From G963677085 sp963677085 (GTDB lineage Bacteria > Planctomycetota > Planctomycetia > Pirellulales > Thermoguttaceae): 64,000 nt of DNA. Below the pieces are notes generated by a model. It made no database searches. It had not been told where the DNA came from and saw only the letters and a list, made by a program, of their open reading frames with translations. The translations under genes and the position numbers were made by a program. Positions 59,866 to 64,000 of this stretch are shown in pieces. The stretch spans positions 2,232,001 to 2,296,000 of the forward strand of contig CAXXFH010000004.1 in assembly GCA_963677085.2 (NCBI GenBank). Direction: 5' to 3'. Numbering within the stretch: position 1 is the stretch's first letter; the number at the start of each line of letters is the position of its first letter.

Positions 59866-61929
59866 ATGTTTTCGACGACTGGGCGAGCATCTCAGAAGTG
59901 GCAGTGGACGTCTTGCGTGCGCATCGGCAGTGCCCTTTTGCTTCTGTTTGTACTTGACAGTGCGATGATTGTGCGAGTGGCATTCTCGCAGACGTCGGGC
60001 CTACCACCGTTCGCCGTGGCCCGATTAGGCACACTTCACCTGAGGCCCACAGGCTCTATTGGCGATCTGGCGTTCTCGCCCGACGGGAAGACGCTCGCCT
60101 CTCTCGGCATGGCAAAGGCCTTTGGATGGCCGCGGGTCGGTCTCCTGCAGCTTTGGAACGTCAGCGATGGCCGCCTTCAGAAAGGTCTCGGCACGCGAGA
60201 GTGGGCGTTTCCGATCAGTCCCCGTGAGATGGCTTTTGCGCCGGATGGCAAGACTATCGCACTGGCCTATTCGTCGGCCGTGGCTTCCTGGAACCTCTTG
60301 AGCGGGGAGATTCATCAGCACCGGAGCGACAACGCCCGAGACATCCACGGCTTGGCGTTCTCGCCAGACGGAAAACTCCTAGCCTGGGGAAGTGTTGCTT
60401 CTGGCCAATCCGATCCAACGATAATGCTCTACGATCCGGCAGCGAACAAGCCGGTGCGAGAAATCACCTTGCGAACCCCCCCGAGGCTTCTTCGCTTCTC
60501 GCCCACTCGCAATACGATCGCCACGATCGATCGGGATGGTCGTATCGACCTTTGGGACGCGTCGAACGGCGACCGTCTGCGCTCGATTCAAGGGCATGGG
60601 GTTCGGCACATGGCCTTTTCGCCAAGCGGCACACGACTCGCCGGATGTGGCGAGAGTGGTCCTATTTGCGTGTGGAACACGGCCACAGGAAGAAATACTC
60701 TCGCGATTGAGGCCCCGAAGGGGACCATATCCGACATGGCATTTACGCCGTCAGGCAAGTCCTTGACAGCGTTGTTCGTGTACGAGCCATATGACGACAG
60801 GGGTAGGTTCAACATATCCACCTGGACAGAACCCAACTTCCTTACGTGGGACGCAACCACCGGAAAACTCGTTGCCAAACAGAAGACGACGTACGCAGAC
60901 AGAGAGTTTGCCTTTTCGCCGGATGGCGAAATGTTAGCCACCGCCGGTTCTTCACGTGCCATTACGCTACGGCGCTTCCCGGAAAACAAGGACGTACTCG
61001 ACTTGCTCGGCCACACCTCAGGCATCCAACACGTAGCGTATCTGCCCTGTGGCAGACTTGTTGCGTCGTGTGGGTTCGACGGCAAGGTATTCGTCTGGAA
61101 TTCCGCAACGGGAGGGCTATTGTGGAAACCACCGATTACAGGCTGCGCAACAGCGATGGCCGTTTCGACACGCGACAATGTCTTGGCGATCGGGATTTGC
61201 GGCCGTGGCGTGGATATCTGGAACGTGTCGACCAAGCAGCATGCAAAACACTTGGACATCGACGGACGGAGGCTCGCTACGGCACTCAAATTCTCGCCCG
61301 ATGGCGACTGTCTGGCTGGCGGCGACGATACAGGGCGAGTGGTGGTCTGGGATCTACGGACCGAACAAATCGTCCGAAAATGGGAGGCCGCTACAACGGG
61401 CGACGTGACGGACAAGACGGTTCACTCTCTCGCGTGGTCACCGGGTGGAAAGCTGCTCGTTGCAGCGGACGGCTATCAAGTCCGCTGGCTTGATCCCAAA
61501 ACCGGAAAAACCGTAAAGAAATCGTCAGCATCGGGGCAATACGCTCCTCGGTGTATTGCGTTTTCTCCGAACGGCAAGATACTGGCAGAGTCGGCGCGTG
61601 GTTCGTGTATGTTGCGGAGCACGACTGACCATCGCGAGACGGTGCAGGCTGATGCGGAGATGGATGGCGAACTCGTCTTTTCACCCGATGGGACGGTCCT
61701 TGCAGGCCGCGATACAGCAGGAGCAATTTCACTGATCGATGTGTCTACGGGCAAGGTGCGTGCAGTGGTGCACGATGGCAGTCGTGATGCCATCGTGGAA
61801 GGGCTGGCGTTTTCGCCAGATGGACGTTTCCTTGCTTCCAGTGCCGGTGATACTACTATCTTGATACGAAATGTCGAACAGATTCATGAAGATGGAAAGG
61901 CAAAGGAAAAATCGGCGGGGTCGCGCTGA
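59866..61929 (+). CDS. exported WD40-repeat protein
   Basis: The 687-residue product has a signal peptide or anchor (IGSALLLLFVLDSAMIVRVAFS). At least ten WD40-like blades follow, recognisable by repeated FSPDGK/FSPDGR-type turns and WD/WN ends (LAFSPDGKTLASLG, LLQLWN, LKFSPDGDCLAGGDDTGRVVVWD, LAFSPDGRFLASSAGD). The number suggests one or two beta-propellers used as a protein-binding scaffold in the periplasm. The final codons (SAGSR) lie inside a roughly 200-bp repeat that is duplicated at 63096-63290. The ATG at 59866 has no strong ribosome site. Confidence 0.88.
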   Translation: MFSTTGRASQKWQWTSCVRIGSALLLLFVLDSAMIVRVAFSQTSGLPPFAVARLGTLHLRPTGSIGDLAFSPDGKTLASLGMAKAFGWPRVGLLQLWNVSDGRLQKGLGTREWAFPISPREMAFAPDGKTIALAYSSAVASWNLLSGEIHQHRSDNARDIHGLAFSPDGKLLAWGSVASGQSDPTIMLYDPAANKPVREITLRTPPRLLRFSPTRNTIATIDRDGRIDLWDASNGDRLRSIQGHGVRHMAFSPSGTRLAGCGESGPICVWNTATGRNTLAIEAPKGTISDMAFTPSGKSLTALFVYEPYDDRGRFNISTWTEPNFLTWDATTGKLVAKQKTTYADREFAFSPDGEMLATAGSSRAITLRRFPENKDVLDLLGHTSGIQHVAYLPCGRLVASCGFDGKVFVWNSATGGLLWKPPITGCATAMAVSTRDNVLAIGICGRGVDIWNVSTKQHAKHLDIDGRRLATALKFSPDGDCLAGGDDTGRVVVWDLRTEQIVRKWEAATTGDVTDKTVHSLAWSPGGKLLVAADGYQVRWLDPKTGKTVKKSSASGQYAPRCIAFSPNGKILAESARGSCMLRSTTDHRETVQADAEMDGELVFSPDGTVLAGRDTAGAISLIDVSTGKVRAVVHDGSRDAIVEGLAFSPDGRFLASSAGDTTILIRNVEQIHEDGKAKEKSAGSR

Positions 61930-62119
61930 CGAAAACCGAGGAAGAGAGTGCCACTGACTTTGCCAGTGTTCTGCTGGCGGTGATCTCTCATTTAGTTGTC
62001 GCAATGAATGAGAGACGATACATTGACGCTTCATCCCTCGGTCATGTTTTGCTGAAAAGGTTCGTCTTGCTGCTTGTCCCAAGGCAACACGGACGGAGCC
62101 AGTGGCACACTTGAACGTT
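61913..62119. repeat. about 200-bp direct repeat, copy 1
   Basis: Begins cggcggggtcgcgctgacg at the 3' end of the WD40 gene and runs to agtggcacacttgaacg. Copy 2 at 63096-63290 matches over the whole length with scattered substitutions (for example gacg.tacattgacg.ttcatccctcggtca.gtttt). The two copies enclose the low-GC PepSY gene. Confidence 0.85.
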
Positions 62120-62307
62120 GTCACTCAGCCGCTTTCATCCAAAGGCCAGCGGTATTCTCTCCGTAGTCCAAGCCTGTGGAAGTCTATTTCGAGCAAGACT
62201 TTTTGCGACCAACGGGAGCGGGTTTTTACCTCGGTGTGGTAGCACCGGTTTGGTTGACAGCCTTGCTGCCCCGTGGTGCCCCGACGTTCCCATTCTCCCT
62301 TCCTATT
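62120..62307. other. short non-coding stretch inside the direct-repeat-bounded segment
   Basis: About 190 bases between repeat copy 1 and the 3' end of the PepSY gene. No gene. GC content falls towards the PepSY gene. Confidence 0.4.
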
Positions 62308-62832
62308 TCAGCACAGCAGAAGCACAATGGTTGCAGATAGGACTCCGGCTATTGTGATATAGACATTTCTTCTGAAATGTTTCGTGCCAGATTCAAACAT
62401 CCAGAAAGACGATATTGCCAAGAAGAACAGCAGTATCCCGAAGATCATGGAAAACCAATGCATGGAATCCTTGCTGGATGACTTATGTAGCTTGCTCAGT
62501 TTTTCAAGCACAAGGGGAAGGCTTTTACTGGTGTAAACGGCAACTCCTGTCGGCTTATGGTATGTTCCATTGTTGAAATGGATGGTTTCTCCTTCTTCTT
62601 TTGTCACTTTCAACCCTCTGAAGTGTAAAGCCATGCCGAGCTCATCTGCTTTCAGATTCGGAGCTACCGTCTTTTCGGTCAAGGTTTCGTGTTTCAAAAA
62701 GTCGGTGTCCCGATAGATGAGCACAATACCGCTCAAGCTGTAGATCACGGCAAACCCGATGATGAAATAGCCGATATACCGATGTAAGGAACGCACCGTT
62801 CTTCGGATGGATCTCTTTTTCTCGCTGCCCAC
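62308..62832 (-). CDS. PepSY-associated transmembrane protein, probable foreign gene
   Basis: The 174-residue product resembles PepSY-associated TM proteins. A basic N-terminus (EKKRSIRRTVRSLHRYIGYF) leads to a first membrane helix (FIIGFAVIYSLSGIVLIYR). A soluble region follows (KVTKEEGETIHFNNGTYHKP), then helices WFSMIFGILLFFLAISSFWMF and ITIAGVLSATIVLLLC. Base composition is clearly AT-richer, with many Lys/Ile/Ser codons, than all neighbours, and the protein looks Bacteroidetes-like. Lying between two 200-bp direct repeats, it was probably acquired horizontally. Homologues are linked to iron/metal reduction or uptake. Confidence 0.8.
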   Translation of the reverse strand: MGSEKKRSIRRTVRSLHRYIGYFIIGFAVIYSLSGIVLIYRDTDFLKHETLTEKTVAPNLKADELGMALHFRGLKVTKEEGETIHFNNGTYHKPTGVAVYTSKSLPLVLEKLSKLHKSSSKDSMHWFSMIFGILLFFLAISSFWMFESGTKHFRRNVYITIAGVLSATIVLLLC

Positions 62833-63319
62833 AATTGTTACCTCTTTGTTGCAGATAGGAATATTGCCGTCTCTCCCACATATGGGCGTATAATAATTCT
62901 AACACGTTTGGAGTCGACAAGTTTCGGGTAGTTGAGATAGATTCAGAGGTTGTGAATCCACGGGAATGCCCTGACGGGTGGTGGGTAGCCCCGATGGCTC
63001 CGCTATCGGGGTGCCAAAGGCGCAAGAGGCGTCGATTTGTTTCCCAAGGGCAGAAGAGTTACGTCCTTTTCTTATCCCTCATGGAGGCAACTGTGTCGGC
63101 GGGGCGACACTGACGAAAAGGGACGGAGAGAATGCCGGTGCCTTGCTGGAGGTAACGTCTCGTTTCGTTGTCGTAATGAGAGACGGTACATTGACGGTTC
63201 ATCCCTCGGTCACGTTTTGGTGAAAAGGTTCCTCTTGCTGTTTGCCCAAAAAGAGCACTGGCGGAGCCAGTGGCACACTCCAACGGTGTTGCTCGGCCGA
63301 GGGAGCCAGAGGGAGTGTC
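62833..63319. other. intergenic region holding repeat copy 2
   Basis: About 490 bases. AT-rich up to about 62960 (promoter side of the PepSY gene), then core-like GC and the second direct repeat. A short hairpin ccccgatggctccgctatcgggg lies near 62990-63012. Confidence 0.6.
63096..63290. repeat. about 200-bp direct repeat, copy 2
   Basis: Matches 61913-62119 (see there). It lies 30 bp upstream of the next plus-strand gene. Confidence 0.85.
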
Positions 63320-63775
63320 ATGGAATTTCTCGCGCGGACGTTGAAATGCGCACGTCACCATTGGCGTGATCTCGCGATGATCGCGGTAGCCCTCGTGGTT
63401 TTCTGGATAACGCTACCGCTGACGTTCGGCGTGAAATACTTCAAGATTCGCTCGCCAGACGGCCGCGCTGAGGCATATCTGGAGAGAAAAGGCGGTGTGC
63501 ACTACACCTTGGTTGTGCATCGCGATGATGGAAAGGAGATGAGACAGTGGCTGCCAGGGTTTGCCCGGCCCGAACGTATTTTCTGGTTTCGCAATGGTGA
63601 TGCAATCGGCCTGGACTACGGCAATAATGATCGCCGAGTTATTTACGTGACGCTGCGACTGAGATGCCAGGAGGCCCCATGGGCAATCACGGAGGAGGAA
63701 GAAGACAAGGCGTTCTCGGTGCGCAAGAGGATGCTATCCGATGAGGAGGAAGAGGAGTTCGAGTTCGTTAAGTAG
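63320..63775 (+). CDS. small membrane-anchored hypothetical protein with acidic tail
   Basis: The 151-residue product has one N-terminal transmembrane helix (LAMIAVALVVFWITLPLTFG), a soluble beta-rich domain (KIRSPDGRAEAYLERKGGVHYT, RPERIFWFRNGDAIGLDYG) and a strongly acidic C-terminus (EEEEDK, DEEEEEFEF). No family is recognised. A GAGGGAG site lies 5 bases before the ATG at 63320. The charge pattern suggests cytoplasmic or periplasmic binding to basic partners. Confidence 0.65.
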   Translation: MEFLARTLKCARHHWRDLAMIAVALVVFWITLPLTFGVKYFKIRSPDGRAEAYLERKGGVHYTLVVHRDDGKEMRQWLPGFARPERIFWFRNGDAIGLDYGNNDRRVIYVTLRLRCQEAPWAITEEEEDKAFSVRKRMLSDEEEEEFEFVK

Positions 63776-63979
63776 TCCCTGCATTCGGACGAAGAGTTGC
63801 CTCCTCTTTTTCTCGTTTGACCTGCCAGCCTGCACCGCAATCCCTGGCCGGCTCCACCCCCAGCCACCTTGCAGTCTCGCATTCTCCAGCTTTCTGGACA
63901 TCTTTTTCCGAAGAGATTATGCTAATCGGTAGTATTTTCCTGCCTCTGCCGCCCTCCACCTTTCCAGGGAGCCCCCGCC
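63776..63979. other. intergenic, no feature seen
   Basis: About 200 bases between the acidic-tail protein and a probable new start at 63980. Nothing supported. Confidence 0.4.
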
Positions 63980-64000
63980 GTGAAGAAGTTGCTTGCCGTC
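63980..64000 (+). CDS. start of a gene running off the window (tentative)
   Basis: A GTG at 63980 preceded by GGGAG begins VKKLLAV, which looks like the start of a signal peptide. Only seven codons are visible, so product and reality are uncertain. Confidence 0.3.

Noticed and set aside
1..64000. tRNA, rRNA and CRISPR arrays
   Set aside because: No T-loop/anticodon arrangements, rRNA-like segments or regularly spaced repeats were found by eye. A tRNAscan or Infernal run would settle it.

Overview
The window looks like a chromosomal segment of a planctomycete, most likely Pirellulales-like. The DNA is mostly GC-rich. It carries planctomycete hallmark families: DUF1559 pseudopilins, a YTV-repeat surface protein, several PEP-CTERM proteins, a DUF1080 protein and Tat-exported Gfo/Idh/MocA and isomerase-like enzymes. 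Intergenic spaces are filled with short palindromic repeats. No rRNA, tRNA, CRISPR array or replication origin was seen. The lineage is inferred from protein families and repeat style, not from a marker gene.

Layout. 1-13 kb: a cut-off TPR protein, an unusual MnmE-like GTPase, an exported GH29 fucosidase, an RNase HII-like protein, a SixA phosphatase, a sufU-sufS pair, an SRAP protein, a degenerate DUF1559 protein and a PAS histidine kinase with a pseudo-receiver. 13-22 kb: DUF1080, SprA-like and beta-CASP nuclease proteins, DUF4254, two glycosyltransferases and a YgiQ radical-SAM protein. 22.1-26.5 kb: an accessory island with small low-GC membrane ORFs, an integron attC-like hairpin, two imperfect 120-bp direct repeats, an exported ankyrin protein, and an IS630 element that has split a small zinc-ribbon membrane protein. 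The broken gene can be rebuilt base for base. 26.9-49.5 kb: an exported oxidoreductase, a methyltransferase between two near-identical 69-bp perfect palindromes, a PEP-CTERM protein, a PAP2 phosphatase, hemA with a CcsA/HemX-like partner, a sigma-54 activator, a HEAT protein with a receiver-like domain, argH, TPR proteins, an AraC regulator divergent from an isomerase-like protein, a BRCT-MerR-TPR fusion, a YTV protein and a lipoate-ligase-family protein.

49.7-55.4 kb is the most interesting part. A textbook cobalamin riboswitch precedes a same-strand cluster. It encodes a PEP-CTERM surface protein, a DUF1559 pseudopilin, a double PEP-CTERM protein (DUF4465 fused to a paralogue of the first protein), a second DUF4465 PEP-CTERM protein, and the corrinoid adenosyltransferase CobO. 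DUF4465-type proteins occur in Bacteroidetes B12-uptake loci. I infer a vitamin-B12 capture system in which surface-anchored, exosortase-sorted proteins do the job done elsewhere by outer-membrane lipoproteins.

55.4-64 kb: an IS110 element with a long 5' non-coding stretch, a membrane protein, an AroE-like protein that has lost both catalytic residues, small membrane proteins, an exported WD40 protein, and a low-GC PepSY membrane gene lying between two roughly 200-bp direct repeats. The window ends just inside a new gene.
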